Source: Haliclona indistincta (lineage: Eukaryota > Porifera > Demospongiae > Haplosclerida > Chalinidae). From it: a stretch of DNA of 64,000 nt. Below are positions 20,332 to 30,701 of the stretch, piece after piece; the stretch's first letter is position 1; each line of letters opens with the position of its first letter. Position numbers and translations under genes: made by a program. Location of the stretch: the NCBI GenBank assembly GCA_964017065.1, contig OZ024786.1, positions 7,507,047 through 7,571,046 of the forward strand, read 5' to 3'. Under the pieces are notes generated by a model. That model was not told the DNA's origin and did no database searches. It saw only the letters and a program-made list of their open reading frames with translations.

Positions 20332-22653
20332 CTATAGTTTTACATATACTGTCTGTTTTTCTATACTATGTCTTCGTCCTCGCATGTCAAGCACAAGAAT
20401 GTCACCACTTGAAGTTCTTGGGGGGACAGCCCTGCTAGTGTGGGACTGCACGACTGGTGAGTCCATCCTAACGCATGATTCACACTCAACCCACTCTTCT
20501 TCATCTCTCTCATCGTACTTATCATTGCAGACAAGACAGTAGAATTCCTCCTTGGATTTTTTTGTTCTTTTTCTTCTTTTGTTCTTTTTTTGGTTCTTTT
20601 CAGCTTCCCTTTGTCGTTTCTTTTCTTCCCTTAACAGTCTCTTTCTCTCTTTCTCTCTCTCCTTTTCCAACTTCTCTTCTTCCTCTCTTTGAACTCTCTC
20701 CAGGGCTTCTTCACTAGTCATGCTTTCACCAAAACCCACAAGTCGTCTTCGTCTTCCATCACCTGTCCTTTTAGGGGCTTTCGATTGTAGTAGCTCACTG
20801 AAATAGACTCTCAAGGATGACATTGCTGGAGAGTCAACAGGAGCTTGTTTAGATTTACGTTTGGTGGCAGTGCTAGAGGCAGGAGAACCAGAGGGGACAG
20901 GTGTGGTGGCAGCGCTAGAGGCAGGAGGACCAGAGGCGACAGGTGTGGTGGTAGCGCTAGAGGCAGGAGGACCAGAGGCGACAGGTGTGGTGGCAGCGCT
21001 AGAGGCAGGAGGACCAGAGGCGACAGGTGTGGTGGCAGCGCTAGAGGCAGGAGGACCAGAGGCGACAGGTGTGGTGGCAGCGCTAGAGGCAGGAGGACCA
21101 GAGGCGACAGGTGTGGTAGAGGCTGGTACAGGAAGAGATGGAGCAGGTGATGCTAGAATAGGACCAACAGCTACTTCTTCAATCATGGCTGGTCTTCTCA
21201 AAGTGAGTGTGCTGTATGTGTCTGGTGATTGAAAATCAGCCGCTAGTATGTTAGTAATAGATACTGTTTCTCTGTCTTCTTGTTCCATTTCATTCTCCTC
21301 TTCGATCTCTTCATTCTCCTCTTCAGTCTCTTCATTCTCCTCTTCATTCTCCTCTTCAATCTCTTCATTCTCTTCTCGAACCTCTTCATTGACTTGCCTG
21401 CTTTCGCTGGTAGCTGGTCTGTTGTCGCTAGTAGGTTCACTCTCGCTTATAGCGTATGGCAGTGAAAGGGAGTAGGTGTCTTCTGAAATTACGGTGCAAT
21501 CATAGGGATATATCCCGCACTTGCGAAAACCACCAATTGCTGCTTCTGGTTTGTAACCTGCCTTGCAGGCTTCTGACAATAGAGTAGGGAAGTGCTTTTT
21601 AGTGATCATACACTTCTCTCGCCTGGTGAAGTCCTTTACAATTCTGCACCATGCTGCCTTTAGTGGTTTAAAAACCGAAACGTCGAGAGGCTGCAATATG
21701 TGCGTGAGATGCGAAGGAAATTTGAGCATATGTACTTGATGTTGTATAGCTAGTAGCCTTAGCTCGTAGCTCACGTGAGACGCATGACCGTCAAGAATGA
21801 GGAGAACGGGTCGTGCATCTGGTAACGATGGAACGAACTGAGACTGGAACCAGTCGAGGAAGGTCTTCCCTGTCATCCAGCCTGATGGTGACACTCCGTA
21901 CCTTGTCCCCAATGGTCCACCCTGCGTGTGATCAAACATCAGGCGTTGACCAGTGTAAACAACGTACGGAGAAATGCACTGCCCAGATGCTGAAACGCAA
22001 CAGTGCACCGTGATGTTTTCTCTTCCACTGCCGGCGATCATGTGTTGAGGAGATTTCATGCCTCGTCTGCAAATGATGCTGTCTGGTCTGCCAGACAGTG
22101 GAAGACAGGACTCATCGGCATTATAGATTTGTTTTGGCTTGTTCTTTAGCCCCAGCTCGTTGAGTGTTGGTTCGAGCACATCCTTGAACCAGTGGTTAAC
22201 AAGCTCGCGGGTTGTTGCACGAGCTCGCACTAGTTGCAGCTGCTGGGGTTTCCTGCGCGACAGGTTTGGGTGGCGTTTTAGAAACCCTCTCCACCAATCA
22301 TCCCCTGGTATTCCATTAATAAATGGTACTTTTCTCTTTGTTTTTTTGCAGAACTCTCCGACAACACCAAGGACTTCCTCTTTACCAATCCCAAAGCCCC
22401 ACTCTGCAAATAGGATGCATGTTGCTGCCACCTCATCTTCCTCCTCTTTAGTGAGAGCTGTGGGTCGACCGGCTGTTGCGTCGTCTGCTACTTTCCCCTT
22501 CAGCCGGTCTCTAAGTGTCTGTTCTGGGATGCCAAATTCTTTGGCAGCTTTGTAGCAGCTCATTCCATCCTTCCTCACACATTCTAGAGCTTTAGTCATG
22601 TCCTCTACCTTCCATCTCTCTCCTGTTTTCTTCCTCACATACAGCCTTGGCAT
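20332..22653 (-). CDS. pogo/Tigger-like DDE transposase (773 aa)
   Basis: The ATG at 22653 was chosen; an upstream in-frame GTG is not a eukaryotic start. Residues about 1-50 form a psq-type helix-turn-helix (DMTKALECVRKDGMSCYKAA, then GIPEQTLRDRLKGK). A CENP-B-like DNA-binding region follows to about 150. The catalytic core shows D1 in YNADESCLPL, D2 in VLLILDGHASHVS and D3 in HLTHILQPLDVSVFKPLK, the pogo DDD arrangement. The C-terminal extension has an acidic EEN-rich repeat (about 425-460), six 14-residue repeats around TTPVASGPPASSA (about 515-600), a Lys/Glu-rich coil, then YCLVCNDKYDERDEEEWVEC ESC. The last motif looks like the start of a PHD-like finger, but its distal ligands are missing, so the tail may be frameshifted. 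The core is uninterrupted and could be active. Confidence 0.92.
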   Translation of the reverse strand: MPRLYVRKKTGERWKVEDMTKALECVRKDGMSCYKAAKEFGIPEQTLRDRLKGKVADDATAGRPTALTKEEEDEVAATCILFAEWGFGIGKEEVLGVVGEFCKKTKRKVPFINGIPGDDWWRGFLKRHPNLSRRKPQQLQLVRARATTRELVNHWFKDVLEPTLNELGLKNKPKQIYNADESCLPLSGRPDSIICRRGMKSPQHMIAGSGRENITVHCCVSASGQCISPYVVYTGQRLMFDHTQGGPLGTRYGVSPSGWMTGKTFLDWFQSQFVPSLPDARPVLLILDGHASHVSYELRLLAIQHQVHMLKFPSHLTHILQPLDVSVFKPLKAAWCRIVKDFTRREKCMITKKHFPTLLSEACKAGYKPEAAIGGFRKCGIYPYDCTVISEDTYSLSLPYAISESEPTSDNRPATSESRQVNEEVREENEEIEEENEEENEETEEENEEIEEENEMEQEDRETVSITNILAADFQSPDTYSTLTLRRPAMIEEVAVGPILASPAPSLPVPASTTPVASGPPASSAATTPVASGPPASSAATTPVASGPPASSAATTPVASGPPASSATTTPVASGPPASSAATTPVPSGSPASSTATKRKSKQAPVDSPAMSSLRVYFSELLQSKAPKRTGDGRRRRLVGFGESMTSEEALERVQREEEEKLEKEREKERKRLLREEKKRQREAEKNQKKNKRRKRTKKSKEEFYCLVCNDKYDERDEEEWVECESCVRMDSPVVQSHTSRAVPPRTSSGDILVLDMRGRRHSIEKQTVYVKL
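20870..21120. repeat. 42-bp coding minisatellite in the transposase tail
   Basis: Six near-identical 42-bp units, each with AGAGGCAGGAGGACCAGAGG and CGACAGGTGTGGTGGCAGCG, encode the Pro/Ala/Ser repeats of the transposase. Open frames on the opposite strand here are by-products. Confidence 0.92.
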
Positions 22654-23070
22654 TGTTAACACTATTATAATAATTATTATGTTAAATCACATTGTTGATT
22701 GTGTATAAAATACCTCTATAGTCGATCACAGCTCAAAGAATAAAGACGGTAAGTTTGCGCATTTGTTTGAAATAAGCGGCTGCAAGGTAATGTTTGAACT
22801 TGAATTTACCCGCCACTATTTAGTAAGCATCGAGTATAACCCTGTCATTAATGGTATCATTGTGAAGTGCGTTTAGTAAGCTATCGTTTAGTACCGTTTG
22901 TAAGTGCATATGACGTTAGCGGGCTCGGTTATGTACGCGATAGTGTGTTGCACTAGTAGGGGTAATTTCGTGGTACCGATGTTGAATTGTATTGCTATGC
23001 TGTACCCCGTAATTGCCCCTGCCACGGAATAACCCCGGGTAACTATAAATCAGAAAGTTAGATAACTCAC

Positions 23071-23364
23071 CTGTTCAAAGTGTACATGTTAGTCAGTGAC
23101 AATGAACACAACTGTAGAAAACAAATATCAAACACCAAGACACTAGTATAGCTTACTCGAGCTCTCTCCATGTTATCCAGCCGGCGAGCAATGACATGTA
23201 TAACAGTTAACACCCTGATATACTACACACTCTCTTCCCCAGGTTATTGTGAATATTATTTTGTACAGAAAGAAAGTTTCATCTTCCACTACATACACCT
23301 CACTTGACTGCCTGGCGAGTTCTGTCCACAACGAGCAGCTAGCACGCGGAGCATAGGCCGCCAT
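23071..23364 (-). CDS. Small host gene, first three exons (partial, unknown)
   Basis: Three exons join in frame: 23364..23297 (ATG; MAAYAPRASCSLWTELARQS), 23214..23157 (VLTVIHVIARRLDNMERAR) and 23111..23071 (LCSLSLTNMYTLNR). Introns have GTATGT...ATCAG, GTAAGC...CTACAG and a final GTGAGT donor. The joined protein is helical, with no signal peptide or known motif. The next exon should lie beyond 23.07 kb, where the pogo transposon now sits; a duplicate of exon 3 lies on its far side. The ATG lies in a CpG-containing, GC-richer stretch beside the CCATC/GATGG-type start context common near promoters. Function unknown. Confidence 0.5.
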
Positions 23365-23449
23365 CTTTGCAACTTTTGGCGCCCAATCTTCGACCAATCA
23401 AAATACACCGGGAAAATAGCGCGCGCTAGAATGATGGGCTGGGCTTTCA

Positions 23450-24140
23450 ACATGTCCGACTTCTCTCTCACACTAGGCAGTAAGTCATGCAAGTGCAGTG
23501 TGCAAATTCTGATTTAGCTATATATTTATTCTTTCTTCCATAGCTTGCCAGCGTTATTCTGTCAAGGTGTGAGGGTGCCGAAATGCATGATCTCAGGCTG
23601 GGCTACGGTATTAGTGGTCCTGTGATTGGTGAAGTTGCTATTACACCCATAGGCGGCGGAACCAGAGGGGCATAGGGGGCTTAAGCCCTCTGAGAGATAC
23701 TGTACAATGCAGTGTGCTTCCTCTGCAGTGCTGGAACACGTGACACCGAGATTATATTCAAGGTTTGTGTGACAGAATTTAATCACTGTACATTATTCAT
23801 TTCCAACAGCTGTATATCATATGCAAGAATTAGTACCCATGCTTATTTACAAGGTAAGGATTGATTATGTCGACTGAGTGTGTTGTTCATTGTTACTTGT
23901 TTAGGTCAAGTGTCGATCAACTCCTCGTCAGTCAAGAGTTACGTAGATTTACAACCAGTAGCTACACATCCTTCGAACACAATAACAAATACATGTATTT
24001 ACTCTATAATAGAATAATCATTCATTCATACAAAATTTGACAATGTATGACATTGTACGTCACACTGACTATGTATGCTAATCATCAGGTATAATTAATA
24101 ACCTTCACAAGCACAGATAGTTATGTTACAAAATACAAAC
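23450..24140. other. No gene recognised
   Basis: Spacer between the minus-strand gene start at 23.36 kb and the repeats downstream of the kinase. Nothing supportable. Confidence 0.35.
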
Positions 24141-24149
24141 TGTACTTCA

Positions 24150-24785
24150 CAGAATCTACGCAACACCTTGAATAATACAATGTACACTAATGAACAGCTT
24201 TCCACAAATCAGACAGAGTCTGCAGTTCCCAGCTGCACATGTCGCATACATTTGCATCATGTCAAGAATTGAGTAAAAACCAGTGAGGCACAGCGTAATG
24301 CTCATAATTATGTTAAATTGGTACATGACAATGATTCAAGCAGTATTCAGGCAAGCCAGTTATAAGCATAAAGTTACGCTACAGACTATACCTCACACAG
24401 AATCTACGCAACACCTTGAATAATACAATGTACACTAATGAACAGCTTTCCACAAATCAGACAGAGTCTGCAGTTCCCAGCTGCACATGTCGCATACATA
24501 TGCATCATGTTAAGAATTGAGTAAAGACCAGTGAGGCACAGCGCAATGCTCATAATTATGTTAAACCGGTATAAGCATAAAAGTTACGCTACAGACTATA
24601 CCTCACACAGAATCTACGCAACACCTTGAATAATACAATGTATACTAATGAACAGCTTTCCACAAATCAGACAGAGTCTGCAGTTCCCAGCTGCACACGT
24701 CACATACATATGCATCATGTCAAGAATTGAGTACAAACCAGTGAGGCACAGCGTAATATAATGCTCATAATAATTATGTTAAACA
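24150..24785. repeat. Three-copy tandem repeat (about 180-bp core)
   Basis: The core, starting ACAGAATCTACGCAACACCT and containing AACAGCTTTCCACAAATCAG and CAGTGAGGCACAGCG, occurs at about 24152, 24396 and 24607. Spacers differ in length. It lies immediately 3' of the kinase stop codon and could form part of its 3' UTR or downstream region. Confidence 0.9.
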
Positions 24786-24808
24786 GGTACAGATTCTTAG
24801 GCACGTTT

Positions 24809-25939
24809 TTACAGTAAAAGATTTTCTAAAAATTTACATAAATCAGGAGTGCTAGGTCGCTTGTCACTATCATAATCTAGACACATATTAGCCATGGATT
24901 GTAATGCTGGAATAGATAAAATATCACATATAGCTAATAGAATTCTTCCAAACGAATAAACATCAGATTTTGTGGACTGCTTCTGTGTTCCATCACGTAA
25001 TTCTGGAGACACTTGTGGATGACGATGTCTATAAATTTCTTGTTCAGACTTGGACAATTGGTAAAGTTTCCCGTTTATTTGGTAGCATGCCTTACCAAAA
25101 TCGATTATAAAAGGCTCAACACATTCAAATGAGTTTCCGCCCAAAACAACATTGTCATTTTTTAGATCATTATGAAGGATCGGTCCATTCTTATGTGTAT
25201 GAAGGTATAGCAAGCCTCTAACTATACCGACAACAACTTTCTTCCAGGCAGTAGAAGTTAGCAACTCTGATTCCTTTGTGATTACATAGTGAAGTGAATA
25301 TGGAATTTCATTAATACCATGAAAACTCATTAGTAAACACTTGTAGCCAGCTTTACTAGTCATAACACCAAAAAGAAATGGTATATTTGCATGGCAACAT
25401 TGAGATAAAAGATGAGCTTCAACTGCAAACGATGCCTCAAACGACGAACCCTTTCGTATAATTTTTACACAAGCATTCTGTGAGCCAACATACGCAGAAA
25501 AACACTTGCCAAAGACACCCTTTCCAAGCACTTTAGATTTATTAATTTGAACCTCTTCTGGACTAAAATGTCGAACCTTGTCCAACGACGGTATTCGGAC
25601 TTCTTCAGCTGAAACTGATGGACGAGTTCCACTACCCCCACTTTGAGCAGAACTCATCATAACCTCTGACATCGTGCGCTTTGTTCCTTTGCTTCTATGA
25701 GTTTTTGTCAGAAGTAGTGACCTGCAAAAACACACACGATGAAAGATGATTGATTATTACTGTAATAAAACTGGCCTCTTTAGTTTCTGATTTCTCATTG
25801 ACAATTCTTGCGCTTTTTCTTGATGCTGTTCATTTTCTTTCATTAGCTTCTCTATCTTAACTCTCATCCTTTCCTTTTTGCCTTTTCCGCGTTTAGATCG
25901 TTTGATCTTAAAATTGCCTTCCAGTTCACCAGTATCCAT
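24809..25939 (-). CDS. Protein kinase with N-terminal coiled coil (363 aa, 2 exons)
   Basis: Exons 25939..25761 and 25721..24809 are joined in phase 2 across a 39-bp intron (GTAATA...TTGCAG); unspliced reading stops at once. Residues about 12-55 are basic and coiled-coil-like (KKERMRVKIEKLMKENEQHQ). The kinase domain (about 115-360) has a glycine loop GKGVFGKCF (about 126-134), VKII lysine (about 146), catalytic loop ILHNDLKNDNVVL (about 242-254), IIDFGKAC (about 265) and a VSPEL version of APE. HRD is changed to HND, but the catalytic Asp, Lys and Asn remain, so activity is plausible. The length is short, with no transmembrane segment, so it is probably cytoplasmic. The exact kinase family is not assigned. 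Confidence 0.82.
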
Positions 25940-26346
25940 CAGAATTCAGCTGGGCAATACAGCCGCGTAATATGTTCGCGGTTGTTTTTGATTGGTCAGG
26001 ATTAGGCGCCAAAAGTTTAAAATTTAATTTTGTGCATTCTGAATAAAGCCCACTGGTGAACGCCTCTCTGAAATCGAGTGCTCGATCTGAGCTACTGGGC
26101 TTCGATCTGGACATACAATCGCGAAGAAGCATATACCTAATGTGACTGAGACCTCGGCTGCTCAAAATATAGACTCGGGAGCTGCTGTACGTTTGAGGAA
26201 AGTCCTATTTCACTGCATAGCTACTGGCAGCAAGTGAGTATACAATTTGTGCTTGCTTGATGAACATGTAAAGTCCAATCATATTGAATATTTACTATAA
26301 TGTACATGTTGTAACATGTCACCGTGGCCTAGCTTGCTCTGCATGT

Positions 26347-26766
26347 TTAGTCAGCCAAAGTAAATTCATTTAACACTATTTCTCCATTCTCACGAGCCTG
26401 GTCTGTTGTAAATAGTACATAAAACAATGTAAGTGCATATAAAATGTACCGGCTTGTTCATTAGCACACTGATCCTGATCATCGGTCCTTTGTGTCTCAG
26501 ATTCTACAGTAGTTAACAAAGTAAAGTTATTTCTGATGGTTCAGAACAAGTATTCATGATTATTACATGTATTATGACACGTACCAGACCACACAAATGG
26601 ATCAACTGCCCATTTTGGTGCATTTGGTGGAGGCTTGCTAGCCGATGCTGTCCCTATATTCCTCTGCTTATGAGGAGTGACTGACTCTTTTCCTTCCATC
26701 TTTTTTTCATATCTTTTGTCCCACTCCCTTCCCACTTTCGCTAGCACTCCCTTTCCCTCTTTCGCT
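26347..26766 (-). CDS. Small multi-exon gene, 3' part (unknown)
   Basis: Three exons join in consistent phase 1. They are about 26766..26585 (EGKGVLAKVGREWDKRYEKK then MEGKES...PPPNAPKWAVDPFVWS), 26503..26450 (SETQRTDDQDQCANEQA) and 26402..26347 (QARENGEIVLNEFTLAD, stop TAA). Introns are GTACGT...CTGTAG (81 bp) and GTACAT...CAACAG (47 bp). The protein is charged and soluble-looking, with no recognised domain. Its 5' side runs into the tandem repeat at 26.75-27.03 kb, whose units carry similar acceptor and exon sequence. The start codon was not found. Confidence 0.5.
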
Positions 26767-27035
26767 AGCTAGCTAGTGACCTGTTTAATTCGTGGTTATT
26801 AGCTGGTATTGGTCCACTCCTTTTCTCTCATTTGCTAGCTAGCTAGTGACCTGTTTAATTCGTGGTTATCAGCAATTCTTGCTCCACTCCCTTTCCCTCT
26901 TTCGTTAGCTAGCTAGTGACCTGTTTAATTCGTGGTTATTAGCTGGTATTGTTCCACTCCTTTCCCTCTTTCGCTAGCTAGCTGGTGACCTGTTTAATTC
27001 GTAATTCTTGCTCCACTCCCTTTCCCTGTTTCACT
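26750..27035. repeat. Four-unit tandem repeat overlapping an exon edge
   Basis: About four units of 65-75 bp, each with TTTCGCTAGCTAGCTAGTGA, CCTGTTTAATTCGTGG and CCACTCCCTTTCCCTC. On the minus strand each unit is AATTAAACAG plus the purine-rich start of the exon at 26.75 kb, so the repeat unit includes a splice-acceptor-like site. Confidence 0.85.
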
Positions 27036-29090
27036 ACCTCACATCACTGTCCGTGTACATGTATCTAATATTTATTGTGATATGCTTTTAACTTAAAGGT
27101 AAGAGTGTGTTGATTAAATACTGTCCTTACTGACTACTGCTCTTCTCAGTCTTACAGACCAGTACCATTGGATTGGGGAAACTGCTTTCATCATTATTTC
27201 AACGGAGTGTTTAACCCTTTCATTTTCACACTTTATTTTTTTATTTTAACCGGCTTTTCTTAAAGCCACAAATAATCAAAAGATCAGCTTAAAAATAATA
27301 TTATAGTTGTAAGGAGTTACAGAGGATCATAATTGCTTCACTTATACCTGCAGATTGAAAAATGATTCAAAAACTTGAGCTAAGTTAGTGTTAATTATTA
27401 ATACAGGAGTTAAAGTGCACTGCATGTGTTCACAAGGATGGTTTTCAACTCTTGTTTATATGAGAACTTAGTTTACAAATAGTTAACAAGTCTTTTTAAC
27501 ATATCCAGGGTTTTCAGTTAGTTTGCAAGTCTTGTAAACAACCGAATTGAAAACCTTTTGTAAACTTATCAAAACTATGAGTTTTTAAATCATGTAAACT
27601 AAGCCTTTTCACACTGTGAGGGAACTGGTTGTGGTCACTTCCTGTGTCTCCTCAATGTTCCTGCGAGTTCATTAGCCCGGCTCCAGGATGCCGGTATCTG
27701 CCAAGCACCAGCTTGTACATCTGCCAAGTGCACACAGGAACTCTCAGCCTTGTTAGTTGCCTTTGTTGCATCAGCCACCACTGCCTACCACTGAGTAGGC
27801 ATCATCGATTTCCATTGCTTGTTTGCTTTACGTGTGTGTTAGCTCATGCAGTGCATGAGCTAGTCACTTACTGCATGAAGACCTAGTGGTACTGACTGAG
27901 ATCTGGAAAAACATGTCATAATAATTATGTGTAAATGCAGTGGCTAGCATTGCAAAAAAAACCGGAAAGATGGTACCGAGGCTGGGGTGAAGAAGGAGAT
28001 GTTTTTCTGTTTTTCCTGGGAGTGATCCGAATGATGCGTTCTTCAGGATAATCCATTTGGTATGCATACAAATTCAGTAACTATCACAGTGTGATAATTT
28101 TTTTCTTGTTGAAAAATTCTATTACTGTAAGAAAAACGGTACAAATGAACCCATATTTAGTGGATAGTGCATGTTAGTCATCTTGACTTCTACTGAATTG
28201 TTTTCACAGTACAAATTAAGCAAACATGAGTGATAAGGATATTTATCATCTCGTATGCAAAAATTGCAGAAAAATTAGGGTGAATGCAAAAAAGATCAGT
28301 GATTAAGAATAATTGGGAACGTGTGGAAAAATGCAAGAAAATGCAGACAGAACGCACATTCTGGACATCCAGTTTACGTAACTCATCAGTCATCATCGTA
28401 AAATATCTCACAAACATTTTGAATATCAGCACCAAGTATCTTGTTTTTTCGTTCATCCCTACATAGGGAGTCACTACCGTGCCTCCCTAATAGCCTTGTA
28501 CATAATTATGTTACATGTCTACCATGCATTTAAGACCTCTCTATATAAACAAGCACTTACACATCCTCCAGTTTCCATGTGTAAACTGGCAGCTCACGAT
28601 GAGCAACAAAAACCACAATGAACCACCCAAAACAAAATTAATGACACCACCGCCCAAGAAAACTTTGTAATCTTTAGTGACACCACCACACTTTGTATTT
28701 TGCAAACACCCAATGTAAACAGTTTTGATCAGTCATATTGCTACTTGTCCCAAGATTAATCATGATGTGCCAGCTTGGTTACAACAGAAGTGCATGAATT
28801 GTACATGCAACTTGTCAGTTTGGGAACTTATTATGTGATAATTGTTTCATAAGCTGCAGCAATAAAGCTCACTACTACTGAAACCCGATAATGTTATGTG
28901 ATATTGACATCACTAACATCTGTGGACCCAGTCATGCACGAAGTGGAGTATGAGCAACATAATTATGATACCTATCTAAGGACCGCAGCCAGTAAGCTAG
29001 GTTATGAAAATATTTTCTTACGTTGTGAATCCTGACTGCAACGGCTCCATGCAATGTTTAATGTGAAGTGTGGGCGTAGTCACGTGATCA
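27036..29090. other. Mostly empty, with MITE debris
   Basis: 27.40-27.62 kb has TTTACAAG/CTTGTAAAC words and ends AAACTAAGCCTTTTCACACT then GTG, resembling the inverse of CACAGTGTGAAAAGCTCTAG at 17.44 kb; both are probably edges of one MITE family. At 28450..28491 lies a solo end of the hairpin-end element. No gene was recognised. Confidence 0.4.
28450..28491. mobile_element. Solo end of the hairpin-end element (copy 3)
   Basis: TTCATCCCTACATAGGGAGT then CACTACCGTGCCTCCCTAAT matches the termini at 14171, 16002 and 19858, including the internal hairpin. The body is not recognisable upstream. Confidence 0.75.
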
Positions 29091-29115
29091 TAATGTGTTG
29101 TATATCGAGCTGGAG

Positions 29116-30228
29116 ATGTCTAGCGACTATGCAGTCTGTATTACTGTCGATAACTCTCGCAAGATTGTCCACGGACTGAGCAAAACAGCCATGGTTGGTG
29201 AAGTGATCGAGAAACTGCGCATTTCTTGCTGCAAGAAGGCACCACAGCTACTGCTGGAGACTCCAGCAGTAGCTGGAGTGGAGTCATGGCGAGGGTGTTC
29301 GTGTGTTATGCCCAGTGGAGAGCAACTGTGCATCTCTTTCGAGCAGTGGGGCAGTCAAGCACGTGACGTCGAATTGATCATGAAAGAGACCAGGAGAATT
29401 GACCGCAAGACAGCTAGATCAAAAAGGGGGTGGGGCTGTTCTGGGAAAGTTGCTCGCAAAAAATCAAAGCCACTCGATCGAACACGCGCAAAAATCGTTC
29501 GTTACGTTCAACAACGTCACAGTATTCATCTGGTACGACAGCTGGAAGAGGATGTAGCAAGACTGAAAGAGGAATTAGCTCATAAGGAGCTGATCAAGAA
29601 AGCATTTTCAAATCAGGTGTCTGATTTAGCTAGTGACATTGATTTTAGCAATTACCTCTCACCTGAGCTAAGGGAGGAGTACAATGAGGCGATGAAGAGT
29701 GTGGAAGAGCAGGAGCAGAAAGCAACTGAACTACATCAGCTTCGAGAAGAACTCAGACAGAAGGTGTCATCGAAGCAAAACGAGAAAATGGCTCTTGAGA
29801 GGACTGTGGATGAATTGCACAAAAAGGTCTTTTCTCATAACCTAAAGCTTCAACCTCAGTATTAGCTATACTTGAACACATGCATGATTTAGTAAAGGTC
29901 AACTTCTTACATTATATTACAACACTCTTTCCGATCCAGATACAAGCTGAACAAAAGGCTATGCAATTGATGTCAAGCAAGCATTTTGAGTCATCTGAAC
30001 TTACTAGTGCCCAAACTGAACTCACAGAACTTCAGACAGGTCTCAAATCTAAGATGAAAATCAGCCAACTACAGGCGGAGAAGGTGATATCAAAATTGGT
30101 TGTCCTTACTGTAAAATTATTCTTTGCTGTCTCAGATACGTGAGATTGCACATGAAAGAACGAAAATTGAGACAGAAATAGACAAAAAAGAGACAGCATG
30201 TAACACAGATAAATGGAAATCAATGTGA
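29116..30228 (+). CDS. N-terminal RASSF-like protein (315 aa, 3 exons)
   Basis: Exons 29116..29826, 29940..30083 and 30136..30228 join in phase 0 and give a 315-aa protein ending KWKSM. Residues about 5-80 resemble the N-terminal Ras-association domain of RASSF7-10: a VCITVDNSRKIVHGLSKTAM strand-turn-strand start, then VGEVIEKLR. A basic linker (about 100-135) precedes a long coiled coil (about 145-315) with segments such as VRQLEEDVARLKEEL and SSELTSAQTELTELQTGLKS. The RA-then-coiled-coil order fits RASSF7/8/9/10 rather than RASSF1-6. Family members act in cell polarity, mitosis and junctions through Ras-like GTPase binding; that role here is inference. The first donor (AAG/GTCTTT) is weak. 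ATG 29116 is the first in frame. Confidence 0.7.
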
Positions 30229-30701
30229 CAATTTCCTAGTGAAAACCTCAATTCTATGAATTCAGTTTTTTTACAATGTATGAATGCTATTGTTAGGGTT
30301 GTATTCATTACAAGGCTATTATGTCAGTATGACTTTATTGGTACCTTTTGGCAAATGTATTGTTATGCCCTCTATAAAATTTGGTGGTTAAGTGATGAAA
30401 ATTTTAAGGCAGAGAGGTGTCATTCTGTATATTCAGTCCTGCATGCAGTCGGACACTCGGCGTCAGTGACATTATGGAATAGCTTCACTTAATTCCCATG
30501 GAACCTTTTATTCATATAACAAGTGTGAGCATACAATGCTCAAAGGAACATATGCAAGTAAACCGTATTGTGTCAGGAATAATGATTATGCTATATTACA
30601 TAACCTAGAGCATGAGCAAGGAGTTCCACTGCAGGTATAAAACAAGACTTGCACAATCTCAAAGTGTCATCCTTAAACTTAGCATTAATTTTGCTATAGC
30701 T

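Larger units (their letters stand above)
19935..23047 (-). mobile_element. Complete pogo/Tigger-type DNA transposon
   Basis: Inverted ends are TAGTTACCCGGGGCTATTCC then GTGG on the left and the inverse with one or two changes on the right (CCACGGAATAACCCCGGGTA then ACTA). TA dinucleotides at 19935-19936 and 23046-23047 fit the TA target duplication of this superfamily. Subterminal variants of the end word (GGGGGCAATTCCGTTGTAGA near 20165, GGGGTAATTTCGTGG near 22960) occur inside. The element is about 3.1 kb and carries one long intron-free transposase gene on the minus strand. Confidence 0.88.

Noticed and set aside
20845..21232. Plus-strand Gly/Arg-rich and Ala/Gly-rich frames
   Set aside because: Shadows of the 42-bp minisatellite inside the minus-strand transposase gene.
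24150..24785. Possible CRISPR-like array
   Set aside because: Only three long, diverged repeats in an animal genome; a plain tandem duplication.
25721..25760. Start of the kinase at the GTG giving MCFCRS
   Set aside because: That stretch is the 3' end of a 39-bp intron; splicing to the upstream ATG exon gives a continuous frame.
27629..27886. 85-codon Cys/Leu-rich plus-strand frame
   Set aside because: No start context, splice support or family resemblance; the opposite strand is also open.
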